Shown: piece after piece, positions 10,196 through 18,748 of the stretch
How the letters are laid out: every line of letters starts with the position of its first letter
How positions within the stretch are numbered: the first letter of the stretch is position 1
Assembly (NCBI GenBank): GCA_016795385.1
Contig: JAEUHI010000037.1
Location: 1-64,000, forward strand
DNA length: 64,000 nucleotides
Origin: Verrucomicrobiales bacterium
Lineage (GTDB): Bacteria > Verrucomicrobiota > Verrucomicrobiia > Verrucomicrobiales > DEV007
Direction of reading: 5' to 3'
Program-made: the position numbers and the translations under genes
The notes under the pieces: generated by a model
What the model was told of the DNA's origin: nothing
The model's input: only the letters and a program-made list of their open reading frames with translations
The model's database searches: none

Positions 10196-11287
10196 GTGAC
10201 CACCCACCCCTCCATCTCCCTCCACGACCTCGACCTCGCCGGATTGCGTGAACAGCTCTCCGCCGACGGGATCAATCCGCATCACGCCGCGGCTTTGTGG
10301 CGGGTACTGCACCGCGATGGGGTGGCGACGCGCGAGGGTCTCCTCGCGACTGGCTTCCTTCCTCCCCTGCATCGCTGGATCGAGGAGAACGTTGGCGAAG
10401 GACTCCGCTTCACCCTCGACCTTCCCGAACTCGTCGAGGAAATCCCGAGCCGTGATGGACTCACCCACAAGTTTCTCCTGCGTCTCAACGACGGCCAGAC
10501 GATCGAGACGGTCCTGATGGGCTATGAGGGTCGGCACACCGTCTGCCTCAGCACGCAGGCGGGATGCGCGATGGGCTGTGTCTTCTGTGCGACGGGCCAG
10601 ATGGGATTCGTGCGGCATTTGCGTCCCGGCGAGATCGTCGCGCAGGTGCACCATGCGCGTCGTGTCCTGCGCGCGCTCGATCCGACGAAGCGCGTTCGCA
10701 ATCTCGTGCTCATGGGCATGGGCGAGCCGCTCCACAATTACGATTCGGTGATGCAGGCCCTCGGGATCATCTCGGACACGCGCGGGATCGCGATCGGTCC
10801 GGCCCGCATCGCGATCAGCACGGTCGGGGTGGTGCCGGCGATCCGGCGGCTTGCCGAGGAAGGGCGTCCCTATCGACTTGCGGTGAGCTTGCATGGCTCG
10901 AGCGAAGAAGAGCGCGCCGCCCTCGTGCCGGCGGCGAAACGTTGGTCGCTCGCGGAGTTGATCGCGGCGTGCCGGGACTACGGACGCGATACGGGAAAAC
11001 GCATCTTCTTCGAATGGACCCTGATCGAGGGGAAAAACGATTCGCCAGAAACCGCGGTCCGACTCGCCACGCTCCTCGAAGGGATGGATGCGCACGTGAA
11101 CCTCATCCCGCTGAATCCGACGCAGGGATTCGAAGGGATCGAGAGCGGCACGGCGGCCGCGCGGCGATTCCAGTCAATCCTGCGCGAGGCCGGTTTTCCC
11201 TGCACCTTCCGTCAGCGGCGCGGCATCGATGTCGATGCGGGCTGTGGGATGCTGAAGGCGGCGCGAGAGAGACGGGTCGTCAATTAA
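10196..11287 (+). CDS. rlmN: 23S rRNA (adenine-2503-C2)/tRNA methyltransferase RlmN
   Basis: Radical-SAM methyltransferase that makes 2-methyladenosine at A2503 of 23S rRNA and A37 of some tRNAs. From GTG 10196 the protein has 363 residues, the family length; an upstream extension to 10031 runs through the Uma2 remnant and is rejected. The Fe-S motif is CAMGCVFC (C124, C128, C131). The mechanistic cysteines are both present: C117 in RHTVCLST and C350 in VDAGCGML. GMGEPLHNY and SLHGSSEEER are the SAM and substrate blocks. It is monocistronic and convergent with manA. Confidence 0.95.
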   Translation: MTTHPSISLHDLDLAGLREQLSADGINPHHAAALWRVLHRDGVATREGLLATGFLPPLHRWIEENVGEGLRFTLDLPELVEEIPSRDGLTHKFLLRLNDGQTIETVLMGYEGRHTVCLSTQAGCAMGCVFCATGQMGFVRHLRPGEIVAQVHHARRVLRALDPTKRVRNLVLMGMGEPLHNYDSVMQALGIISDTRGIAIGPARIAISTVGVVPAIRRLAEEGRPYRLAVSLHGSSEEERAALVPAAKRWSLAELIAACRDYGRDTGKRIFFEWTLIEGKNDSPETAVRLATLLEGMDAHVNLIPLNPTQGFEGIESGTAAARRFQSILREAGFPCTFRQRRGIDVDAGCGMLKAARERRVVN

Positions 11288-11295
11288 CGAAAGAA

Positions 11296-12252
11296 TCAGG
11301 GCCAGGTCGTGAGGAGCACCTCGGCTTCGCCTGCGGCGAGGAGACCCGCTCCGCGTCCGGGAGGCACGAGAAAGAAGTCGCCTTCGGAAAAGACGGTCGC
11401 TCCTGCTTTGATCTCTCCGGCGACGATGGTGAGGATGGCAAAACGACCTTGGGTCACCGATTCGAGCGTGGCGCCCGCGGTGAGAGCGTGGCGTTCGAGT
11501 CGAAAGTGCTCGCACGCGACGAGAAGGTTTCCCTCAGGTTCATCCATCCCCGGGGTCACATCGGTGAAGTCGATGCAGCACAGCGACTCCTCGACATGGA
11601 GTTCGCGCGGTTTGCCATCGATCCCGGGACGATTCCAGTCGTAGACGCGATACGTGGTGTCGGAGTTTTGCTGGATTTCGTAAATGAGCAGCCCGGCGCC
11701 GATGGCGTGGAGACGTCCGCTCGGGATGAAAAGATGCTGTCCTTTGGTAACCGGCACGGCGTGGACACAGGATTCCGCCTCACCCGAGATCAGCGCTTCA
11801 CGGAAGCGGGCTTCATCGACACCCTCCTTCACCCCGACATACAACATCGCTCCGGGCGCGGCGTCGGCGATGTACCACACCTCGGTCTTGGGTTCGCCAC
11901 CGAGCTGCGGAGCGATCGAGGCGGGTGGATGCACCTGGATCGACAGAGTGTCTCTGGCATCGAGGATCTTGAAGAGCAGGGGGAAGCGATCCGAGTCGGG
12001 CGCGTTCTCACTGAAGAGAGACATTCGAAGCCGGGGATCCGCCCAAAGCTCGGAGAGCTTCCTTCCCTCCAGGCATCCGCCCACCACGAGACTGTCGGCC
12101 TCCTCGCGTGCCGAGATTTCCCAGGATTCTCCAAAAGGTAGCTCGGGGTCCGGCAGGTCGCGGCCGAAACGCTCGGCGAGGAGCCGGCCGCCCCAAACTC
12201 GCGTTTGATAAATCGGCTTGAATCGAATAAAGGAGTCAGTCAGGTCGGACAT
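11296..12252 (-). CDS. manA: mannose-6-phosphate isomerase, class I (short form)
   Basis: Zinc enzyme interconverting mannose-6-P and fructose-6-P. 318 residues, the length of the Bacillus-type short class I enzyme. Zinc ligands are visible: Q106 and H108 in SIQVHPP, E124 in KTEVWY and H182 in SGRLHAIGAG. The N-terminal block RVWGG (18-22) and GESWEIS (41-47) are also typical. The C-terminal cupin half includes IEIQQNSDTTYRVYDWNRP-like sequence. It is transcribed away from the Fur-family gene, and the shared 74 bp spacer holds a palindrome that could control both. Confidence 0.93.
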   Translation of the reverse strand: MSDLTDSFIRFKPIYQTRVWGGRLLAERFGRDLPDPELPFGESWEISAREEADSLVVGGCLEGRKLSELWADPRLRMSLFSENAPDSDRFPLLFKILDARDTLSIQVHPPASIAPQLGGEPKTEVWYIADAAPGAMLYVGVKEGVDEARFREALISGEAESCVHAVPVTKGQHLFIPSGRLHAIGAGLLIYEIQQNSDTTYRVYDWNRPGIDGKPRELHVEESLCCIDFTDVTPGMDEPEGNLLVACEHFRLERHALTAGATLESVTQGRFAILTIVAGEIKAGATVFSEGDFFLVPPGRGAGLLAAGEAEVLLTTWP

Positions 12253-12271
12253 GCGGCGAAGCGATCTGAAT

Positions 12272-12295
12272 ATTATAACTCGATGGAATTATAAT
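12272..12295. promoter_or_regulatory. palindrome in manA/fur divergent promoter
   Basis: ATTATAA at 12272-12278 and TTATAAT at 12289-12295 form a perfect 7 bp inverted repeat with a 10 bp spacer. It lies 31 bp upstream of the Fur-family start and 19 bp from the manA start. The half-sites match PerR/Fur-box halves (TTATAAT), although classic boxes have a 1 bp spacer. A role as autoregulatory operator is inferred. It is also the only A/T-rich, promoter-like DNA in the spacer. Confidence 0.45.
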
Positions 12296-12326
12296 TTCCA
12301 TCATTACCTTCAGCATTTCCCAATCC

Positions 12327-12809
12327 ATGAACCAGGAAGTCAAGGAGCGCTTCGACCAGTACATCCGCCAGAAGGGGATGCGCCGCACCGACCAACGCGA
12401 TGTCATCGTCGAGGCGGCCTTCGCCAGTGACGATCATTTCACCGCTGAGGAATTGCTGACCAAGGCGCGGCGGCTCGATCCGAAGACCTCGCGGGCGACC
12501 CTCTACCGCACCATCGCCCTGCTCGTCGAGTGTGGCCTCCTCCGCGAGATCGACCTGGGCCGTGATGAGCGGGTCTACGATCCGAATTTCCTCGATTCGC
12601 CCGATCACAATCACCTCATCTGCATCGACTGTGGCAAGGTGATCGAATTCGAAGACGAGAATGTGGCGGTGCTGATCGACTGCATCACCCGCCGTCTCGG
12701 CTTCCGTCCGAGTACGAAGACGATGCGCATCGAGGCCTGCTGCGACCGGCTCCGCAAGGAGGGTGTCTGCGGCAATCTCATCCAGCAGCGCCTCGTAAAG
12801 CGGGCGTGA
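12327..12809 (+). CDS. Fur-family metal/peroxide-responsive repressor
   Basis: 160 residues. The winged helix is at about 8-88 (KGMRRTDQRDVIVEAAF, FTAEELLTKAR, SRATLYRTIALLVECGLL). The dimerisation/metal domain has HNHLICIDCGKVIEFED, with H94, H96, C99 and C102, then cysteines C138/C139 and C148 for a structural zinc. Which metal or signal it senses (Fe, Zn, Mn, peroxide) cannot be told from sequence. It is followed after 57 bp by argH, with no obvious functional link. It is a candidate regulator of the operators at 12272 and perhaps of the TGCAA-N5-TTGCR sites far downstream. Confidence 0.9.
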   Translation: MNQEVKERFDQYIRQKGMRRTDQRDVIVEAAFASDDHFTAEELLTKARRLDPKTSRATLYRTIALLVECGLLREIDLGRDERVYDPNFLDSPDHNHLICIDCGKVIEFEDENVAVLIDCITRRLGFRPSTKTMRIEACCDRLRKEGVCGNLIQQRLVKRA

Positions 12810-12866
12810 TTTTTTGACGGCAAAAACCCCGATGACTCCGGCGGATCCGGGTCACCCAGCAAATTC

Positions 12867-14246
12867 ATGTGGAAAGGCAGATTTCAGACGGAGACTTCGA
12901 ATCTCGTGCAACGCTACGGCGAGTCGATCTCATACGATTGGCGGCTCTATGCCTGTGACATCGAGGGATCAATCGCGCACGCCGCCGCCCTCCTCGAGGC
13001 CGGCATCCTGACGAAGGCGGAGGAAAAGGCGATCGTGAAGGGCCTCCAGGAGATCCGTCGCGAGATCGAGAGCGGCGAATTCCGCTTCAAGACGAGCCTC
13101 GAGGACATCCACATGAACATCGAGCGGGCCCTCACCGAAAAGATCGGGGCCGCCGGGGCAAAACTCCACACCGCGCGCAGCCGGAACGACCAGGTCGCGC
13201 TCGACATCCGTCTCTATTGCCGGGGTGAGATCCAGGCGATTCACCAGCGCCTCACGACGCTGCAGAACGCCCTCCTCACTCTCGCGGTGAACCATCCTTC
13301 CGCGGTGGTGCCAGGCTATACCCACCTCCAGCGCGGCCAGCCCGTCCTCTTCGCCCACCATCTCCTCGCCTACCTCGAGATGCTCGAGCGTGACAAGGAC
13401 CGCCTCCGCGATTGTTATCGCCGGATCAACGTGATGCCGCTCGGATCGGGAGCACTCGCCGGATCGACGATCGTCCTCAATCGCAAGCTCATCGCCGAGA
13501 AGCTCGGATTCCCCGCGATCACGCAGAACAGCATGGACGCGGTGAGCGACCGCGATTTCGTCGCCGAGTTCCTCTTCGACATCGCCCTCACCGGCGTGCA
13601 TCTCTCGCGCCTGAGCGAGGACGTCATCCTCTGGGCCACCGCCGAGTTCGCCTTCATCGAACTGAGCGACGCCCACACCACCGGCTCGAGCCTGATGCCG
13701 CAGAAGAAGAATCCCGACGTCGCCGAACTCACCCGCGGCAAGACCGGTCGCCTCCTCGGCAATCTCGTCGCCCTCCTCACAACGATCAAAGGTCTGCCCA
13801 TGACCTACAACCGCGACCTGCAGGAGGACAAGGAGCCGCTCTTCGACTCGATCGACCAGATCAAGCTCGCCCTCGAGGTCTTCGCCGAGATGATGGCCGC
13901 CGCGAAGATCCGCGAAGACCGCACCCTGCGTGCCGCGTCGGATCCCTTCCTCCTCGCCACCGACCTCGCCGACTACCTCGTCCTGCGCGGCATGCCCTTC
14001 CGTGAGGCGCACGAGGTCATCGGAAAGCTCACCGCCTATTCCTTGCAGGAAAAACGCGATTTCCCCGACATGACCCTCGAGGAATACCGCCAGTTCTCGA
14101 CGGTGTTCGAAGCCGATGTCTTCAAGGTGCTCGATCTCAAGACCGCGCTGAAGGCCCGCAAGGGCATCGGCGCGCCTTCGCCCGCGAATGTCGGCGCGCA
14201 GATCACGCGCTGGCAGAAGCGGCTGCACTCCCAAGCGGAGTTTTGA
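12867..14246 (+). CDS. argH: argininosuccinate lyase
   Basis: Last step of arginine synthesis: argininosuccinate to arginine and fumarate. 459 residues, full length. Fumarase-superfamily landmarks are present: SRNDQVALDIRLY (after KLHTA), VPGYTHLQRGQPVLFAHHLL and the signature GSSLMPQKKNPD with the catalytic serine. The N-terminal MWKGRF replaces the usual LWGGRF. Expected in the cytoplasm as a tetramer. It lies 57 bp downstream of the Fur-family gene and converges with recF. Confidence 0.96.
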   Translation: MWKGRFQTETSNLVQRYGESISYDWRLYACDIEGSIAHAAALLEAGILTKAEEKAIVKGLQEIRREIESGEFRFKTSLEDIHMNIERALTEKIGAAGAKLHTARSRNDQVALDIRLYCRGEIQAIHQRLTTLQNALLTLAVNHPSAVVPGYTHLQRGQPVLFAHHLLAYLEMLERDKDRLRDCYRRINVMPLGSGALAGSTIVLNRKLIAEKLGFPAITQNSMDAVSDRDFVAEFLFDIALTGVHLSRLSEDVILWATAEFAFIELSDAHTTGSSLMPQKKNPDVAELTRGKTGRLLGNLVALLTTIKGLPMTYNRDLQEDKEPLFDSIDQIKLALEVFAEMMAAAKIREDRTLRAASDPFLLATDLADYLVLRGMPFREAHEVIGKLTAYSLQEKRDFPDMTLEEYRQFSTVFEADVFKVLDLKTALKARKGIGAPSPANVGAQITRWQKRLHSQAEF

Positions 14247-14264
14247 GCGGAATGTCAGGGTGCC

Positions 14265-15335
14265 TCACGTCACCTTGGCACCTTCGACATGGAGCCGCTT
14301 CGCGTCGGCGAAGCGTTCGTCGAGCCAGTCGAGGTGGGTCGTCGTGATGAGCTTTTGCGAGGTCGCGGGCCAGTTTGCCATGAGCGCGTTGCGCCGGCCC
14401 GGATCGAGCTCGCCGAAGACGTCGTCGATCAGCATCACGGGAGCTTCCTGCCGCGTTTCGACGAAGAGATTCGTCTGGCCCAGCTTCAGGGCGAGGGCGA
14501 CGGTGCGTTGCTGGCCCTCGCTCGCGAACTTCGCGGAGGGCATGCCGTTGAGGAGCAGGGCGAGGTCGTCGCGATGGGGGCCGGCCGCGGTCTGGCGTTT
14601 CCGCAGCTCCTCGTCGCGCTTGCATTCGAGCAGGGCGAGGAGGTTGTCGCCCTCGCCGCTCGCACTTTCGTAGCGCAATGTCAGGATCTCGCCGGTGCCG
14701 CTGATGCGGGTCTGGGCTTCGGCGGCACGGGGCTGCAACTGCTCGACAAGGACGCGCCGCGCGCTCGAGAGGACCTGGCCGTAGTCGTGGAGGAGGCGCG
14801 AGTAGGCCTCGATCTGCGCCCACTTCGGCGAGGCGTCGCGCTTCAGCAGGTAGTTCCGCGAACGCAGCGCCTTTTCATAAGCCCGCAGCGCCTCGCGGTA
14901 TCCCGGATAAAGCTGCGAGGCCATGAAATCGAGGAAACGCCGCCGTCCGTCGCCGCCGCCGCGGACGAGGGCGAGATCATCGTTCGCCATCCACACGACG
15001 AGGGCGCTGTGGCGGAGGTAATCGGAGGCGCTCTTCTGCGCCTCGCCATCGACGAGCAGCTTCCGCCCCGTCTCGCGGTATTGGAGGCGCAGCTCGGATT
15101 CGTTGAGGCCCGTGAGATTGCCGCCGACCGCGAAGGCCTTTTCCGAAAACTGGATGCAGTCACCGAGAGTCGCGGTGCGCGGGCTTTGCAGGCGCAGGAG
15201 CACGCACGAGGCTTCGAGGATCGAGGTCTTGCCCTGGGCGTTGTTGCCGTGGAACAAGGTGACGCCCGACGCCAATTCGAGCCGCAGCGAAGCGAAGCAG
15301 CGGAATTGATTCAGGTTGAGCGAACGGAGCACCAT
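14265..15335 (-). CDS. recF: DNA replication/repair protein RecF
   Basis: SMC-like ATPase that loads RecA with RecO and RecR at gaps. 356 residues from the ATG at 15335 (MVLRSLNLNQFRCF); an upstream in-frame start at 15470 would overlap the sulfatase end and is rejected. Walker A GNNAQGKTS is at 30-38. The ABC signature region is SEGQQRTVALALKLGQ, and Walker B is PVMLIDDVFGELD. It is not next to dnaA, dnaN or gyrB here. It is preceded on the same strand by a sulfatase gene 49 bp away, probably unrelated. Confidence 0.94.
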   Translation of the reverse strand: MVLRSLNLNQFRCFASLRLELASGVTLFHGNNAQGKTSILEASCVLLRLQSPRTATLGDCIQFSEKAFAVGGNLTGLNESELRLQYRETGRKLLVDGEAQKSASDYLRHSALVVWMANDDLALVRGGGDGRRRFLDFMASQLYPGYREALRAYEKALRSRNYLLKRDASPKWAQIEAYSRLLHDYGQVLSSARRVLVEQLQPRAAEAQTRISGTGEILTLRYESASGEGDNLLALLECKRDEELRKRQTAAGPHRDDLALLLNGMPSAKFASEGQQRTVALALKLGQTNLFVETRQEAPVMLIDDVFGELDPGRRNALMANWPATSQKLITTTHLDWLDERFADAKRLHVEGAKVT

Positions 15336-15384
15336 GGGCGGGCCGCAATCAACAGGGTATGGTCCGCGAATCAACCGGGTTCGG

Positions 15385-16812
15385 TCAGAAAAGCGGGGGC
15401 ACCATCTCCGCGTCAAGGGCTTCCCATTCGCGGACGAGTTCCTCGACGACGCCGGGTTTCTCGACCGCAAGATCCTTGCTCTCGCCGGGATCTTCCGCGA
15501 GGTTGTAGAGCTGCCAGGGACCGGCCTGGCCTTTCTGACCTGCCCGCACCAGTTTCCAATCGCCTTGGCGCAGCGCGGCCTGGGGCCCGACGCGCCAATA
15601 CAGTTGCTCGTGGGGAGGGCTCGCCTCTTTCCCGGTGAGATAGGGCATCAGGTCGACCCCGTCGAGCGATTCGGTTTCACCCATCCCGGCGAGGGCGAGG
15701 GCCGTGGGAAAGAGATCGAGGGAACCCACGGGCTCGTCGTAGACCTGCCCCGCGGGGATCGTCCCGGGCAGGCTCAGGAAAAAGGGCACGCGGATGCCGC
15801 CCTCGAGGAGCGATCCCTTTTCACCACGGAGGGGACCGTTGCGGCTCGTCAATTCGCGCACGGGACCGCCGTTGTCGCTGAGAAAGACGACGAAGGTGCG
15901 CTCGCGGACGCCCGCCCTTTCGATCGCCGCGAGGACGGTGCCGACGCCTTCGTCGAGCTGCGCGAGCATCCCCGCGAAGATCCGGCGCTGGATATCCTCG
16001 ATGTGGACGAATCGCGCGAGGTAGGCGTCGTCGGCCTGCATCGGACTGTGGACCGCGTTGTAGGCGAGATGGAGGAAGAAGGGACGCTCCGATCCGCAGC
16101 GGGTGATGAAGGAGGCGGCTTCGCGCGAAAAGGCGTCGGTGAGGTTCGCGGATTCCTCGACCGGCTGGCCGTTGCGATAGAGCGGGTTGTCGGCGTCGTA
16201 TTCGGGTTCGTTGCGGCCAAGGTGATCGGAAAGGATGAGCCGGCCGTCGGCCGAAATCCAGCGACCGTCAGCGCCGCCCGGCAGGGTCTTGCGGCGCAGC
16301 CAGGTCGTCATGCCCTCATAGGGTGCGGGACGGTAGTAGCGGCCTTCGTGGAGAAAGCCGAAGAATCCATCATAGCCGCGGCGCAGGGGATGAAAGGGCG
16401 CGGTGCCGCCGAGGTGCCATTTGCCGATGAGGGCGGTGGTGTAGCCGGCCTCGTCGCGGAGCCGGTCGGCGAGGGTCTTTTCGGAAGCAGGCAGGCCGAC
16501 CCCGGGCTCCTCGTTGCGGGCACCGATGGGATTGAACTCGAAGCCGAAACGCGTCTGGTAACGCCCCGTGATCATCCCCGCCCGCGAGGCCGCGCAGAAG
16601 GGAGCGGTGACGTAGGCGTTGGTGAAACGGACCCCATTCTTCGCAATGGAATCGAGGTGAGGCGTGGGCACGTCGGTGGACGGATTCTGCGCCGAGGTTT
16701 CGCCGTAGCCGAGGTCGTCGGCGATGATGAGGACGAGATTCGTCGGTGGTTCCGAAGACCTGAGTGGTGGAGCGAAGGCAAGGAAAAGGAAAAGGAGCAC
16801 CGCCGGTTTCAT
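15385..16812 (-). CDS. exported sulfatase (formylglycine type, CAASR motif)
   Basis: 475 residues with a signal peptide (MKPAVLLFLFLAFAPPLRSS). The alkaline-phosphatase-superfamily metal site NLVLIIADDLGYGE starts at 25. The formylglycine motif is C73-A-A-S-R followed by AGMITGRY. Alanine replaces the usual proline of CxPSR, a variant that maturases are known to accept. Later blocks are GKWHLGG, LSDNGGP and DGVDLMPYLTG. It is probably a polysaccharide or glycan sulfatase acting outside the cytoplasm; the substrate is unknown. The dedicated maturase (anSME or FGE) is not in this window. Confidence 0.9.
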   Translation of the reverse strand: MKPAVLLFLFLAFAPPLRSSEPPTNLVLIIADDLGYGETSAQNPSTDVPTPHLDSIAKNGVRFTNAYVTAPFCAASRAGMITGRYQTRFGFEFNPIGARNEEPGVGLPASEKTLADRLRDEAGYTTALIGKWHLGGTAPFHPLRRGYDGFFGFLHEGRYYRPAPYEGMTTWLRRKTLPGGADGRWISADGRLILSDHLGRNEPEYDADNPLYRNGQPVEESANLTDAFSREAASFITRCGSERPFFLHLAYNAVHSPMQADDAYLARFVHIEDIQRRIFAGMLAQLDEGVGTVLAAIERAGVRERTFVVFLSDNGGPVRELTSRNGPLRGEKGSLLEGGIRVPFFLSLPGTIPAGQVYDEPVGSLDLFPTALALAGMGETESLDGVDLMPYLTGKEASPPHEQLYWRVGPQAALRQGDWKLVRAGQKGQAGPWQLYNLAEDPGESKDLAVEKPGVVEELVREWEALDAEMVPPLF

Positions 16813-16929
16813 GGTGCGAGATTAGCGGGAGCGGGCGATGGGAGCAAGAACATGGGTCGTCGAATTCCGATGCGGAATGTTTGATTGTCGACTCGGGGTT
16901 TGGATCATTTTCCGTACCGTCGGCAACGA

Positions 16930-17178
16930 ATGAGCACTCTCTCCATCACCCTTCCCGATTCCGTTCGGCAGCGCGTGGTGTCCATGGCTGAGCAGGACGG
17001 CGTGCCGGTTGAAGAGTTCGTGGCATCCATCCTCGCCCAACGAGTTGCGGTTGCCGACGCCGATTCCTACGTTCGACGGCGGGCTGCGAGGGGGTCGGCG
17101 GAACGAATGCTCGAAATCCTGCGTTCGGCTCCGGATGTCGAGCCGGAGGAATGTGATCAACTCTCGGAACCTTCGTGA
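16930..17178 (+). CDS. small ribbon-helix-helix-like protein (orphan antitoxin-like)
   Basis: 82 residues. The start at 16930 gives MSTLSITLPDSVRQRVVSMA, an RHH/antitoxin-style beta strand plus helix (LSITLP..VR..V...A). Then come GVPVEEFVASILAQRVAVAD and a basic helix YVRRRAARGSAERMLEIL. This layout is common for degradable antitoxins or small DNA-binding proteins beside PIN or RelE toxins. No toxin gene follows: the downstream stretch (17179-17244) is the 3' end of the convergent cytochrome gene. An orphan antitoxin is likely. Confidence 0.65.
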   Translation: MSTLSITLPDSVRQRVVSMAEQDGVPVEEFVASILAQRVAVADADSYVRRRAARGSAERMLEILRSAPDVEPEECDQLSEPS

Positions 17179-17244
17179 AGCACGATTCACGGTGGCGACG
17201 TGGACGTCACCACTACGGGGATGGCGGCGTTGCCGACCACTCGT

Positions 17245-18552
17245 TCACTTCCACGATTCCGGCAAATCCGGCACGGTCTCCTTCACGATCGCGAGGATGT
17301 GGCCTCGCTCGGCTTCACCGAGATGGGCGAACTCGGGCCAGTCGGCGGGTTTGGTGAGAATGTCGTGGAGCTGGTCGAGGATGCGGGTGCGGATCGCCCC
17401 GGGCAGGTTGGCGAAGGCCTCGGAATAGATGAGGTGGCTGCAGCGATACTTCATGAGCCGCTCGTAGAGCCGGAAATCGCGCAGGGAGCGGCCCTCGGCG
17501 CTCTTTTTCCGTCCTTCTTCGAAGGCGGTCTGGAAGATCCCGGTGCCCTCGATCCCGCCGGGCAGCGGGACTTCCTCCACATAGAGCATTTCCTTCAGCA
17601 CCTTCGTCGCGAGGCGCTGCAGGATGCGCTCGTTGGTCTCGGAAAGCGGACCATCGAGAGGTTCGCCGAAGGCCTTCTGCATCTCGGCGTGCCGGTGCAG
17701 GGTCGCCTGGGTCGTGAGGTTGGCTTCGATGAGGAGGTTGTGCATGCCGACCTGATGCTCGAGCGTCATGAGCGCGACGACGTCGCTTTGCCCGCCGTTC
17801 AGGTAGGGTTCGCTCCTGAAAAGTTCGTCGAGCTTCAGGACCCGGCCGTCGGCGAGATGTTGCAACTCCACGCCCGGTCCACCGGGGGCGGCCTGCGCGA
17901 GGGCGTTGCCGAGATGTTCGCGATTTTCGACGGATCCGGTGACATACCAGCCGCCCCACCGTTCTTCGATAGGACTGCTCTGGCGTGTATGGAAGGTGCC
18001 GGCCTCGAAGAGCGGCAGGCCCGTCGCGGTGGGGTAAACGGAACGAACCATCAGTCCAGGCAGGTCGTGGTTCGAGGAACCCGCGTGGCAGTTCAGGCAG
18101 GAACGTTCGCGCGCGAGGGGCGGTGGCGTGCCGGGCTCGCGCTCGGTCAGCTTGATGAGGTGGAAGACCATGCCGAGGCGCGGATCGAAGCTCGCGGCCT
18201 CGATCTCGCCGCCCTGGACCCAGCCCAGATAAAGATCGTCGGAAAAGTAGATCGCCCGCGGTGTCTCAGGGGCGATGCGGCTGTTCTGTGCGCTGGTTTT
18301 TGAGAAGACGAGCACCTGCGACTCGACGGGCACCTCAAGTTTCTCCAGCAACTCGGCGAGCACCTCGCGGTGGGTGCCGTTGCAGAGCACGGGATTGTCC
18401 TTTGCCGTCTTGAAAAAGCGCGTCAGCTTCGTGTCGGGCTCGGTCTCGTGGTAATGGATCGGAGCCCGCTCGTAGATCGGGTCGAAAGCCTGCGCCCACC
18501 CCGGCCCACCGAGAAGGACCGCGACCGCTCCGGAAAGGAATTTCCCCTGCAT
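17245..18552 (-). CDS. exported protein with a single c-type haem site
   Basis: 435 residues with a short signal peptide (MQGKFLSGAVAVLLGGPGWA, then QAF). One haem-binding motif, CLNCH (152-156), sits in ARERSCLNCHAGSSNHDLPG. The rest is not a standard class I cytochrome: a long C-terminal region is largely helical and polar (LMTLEHQVGMHNLLIEANLT, LFRSEPYL). Homologous proteins of unknown role are frequent in Verrucomicrobia and Planctomycetes. It may be a periplasmic electron-transfer or haem-containing enzyme. A perfect palindrome lies 10 bp upstream of the start. Confidence 0.75.
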   Translation of the reverse strand: MQGKFLSGAVAVLLGGPGWAQAFDPIYERAPIHYHETEPDTKLTRFFKTAKDNPVLCNGTHREVLAELLEKLEVPVESQVLVFSKTSAQNSRIAPETPRAIYFSDDLYLGWVQGGEIEAASFDPRLGMVFHLIKLTEREPGTPPPLARERSCLNCHAGSSNHDLPGLMVRSVYPTATGLPLFEAGTFHTRQSSPIEERWGGWYVTGSVENREHLGNALAQAAPGGPGVELQHLADGRVLKLDELFRSEPYLNGGQSDVVALMTLEHQVGMHNLLIEANLTTQATLHRHAEMQKAFGEPLDGPLSETNERILQRLATKVLKEMLYVEEVPLPGGIEGTGIFQTAFEEGRKKSAEGRSLRDFRLYERLMKYRCSHLIYSEAFANLPGAIRTRILDQLHDILTKPADWPEFAHLGEAERGHILAIVKETVPDLPESWK

Positions 18553-18561
18553 GATTTAAAG

Positions 18562-18578
18562 CTATATTTGAAATATAG
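18562..18578. promoter_or_regulatory. 17 bp perfect palindrome upstream of the cytochrome gene
   Basis: CTATATTT-G-AAATATAG is a perfect inverted repeat starting 10 bp upstream of the cytochrome start codon, in otherwise GC-rich DNA. It may be a repressor operator overlapping the promoter or leader. No candidate regulator gene is adjacent. Confidence 0.45.
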
Positions 18579-18748
18579 TTTTTCTCCTCCGCAATCAAGC
18601 CAGTCGAACCCCCGACGAAAGGGCTTCCGGTCTATGATTACAAAGCCGCGGCACGTTTATAGTCGTAAGGCAGGACGGGATGTGGTGCAATGGCGTCGTC
18701 CCGGTCCGGGATTTCTTCGTCTCTCTCCAACCTCACCCTTGTTTTGCC

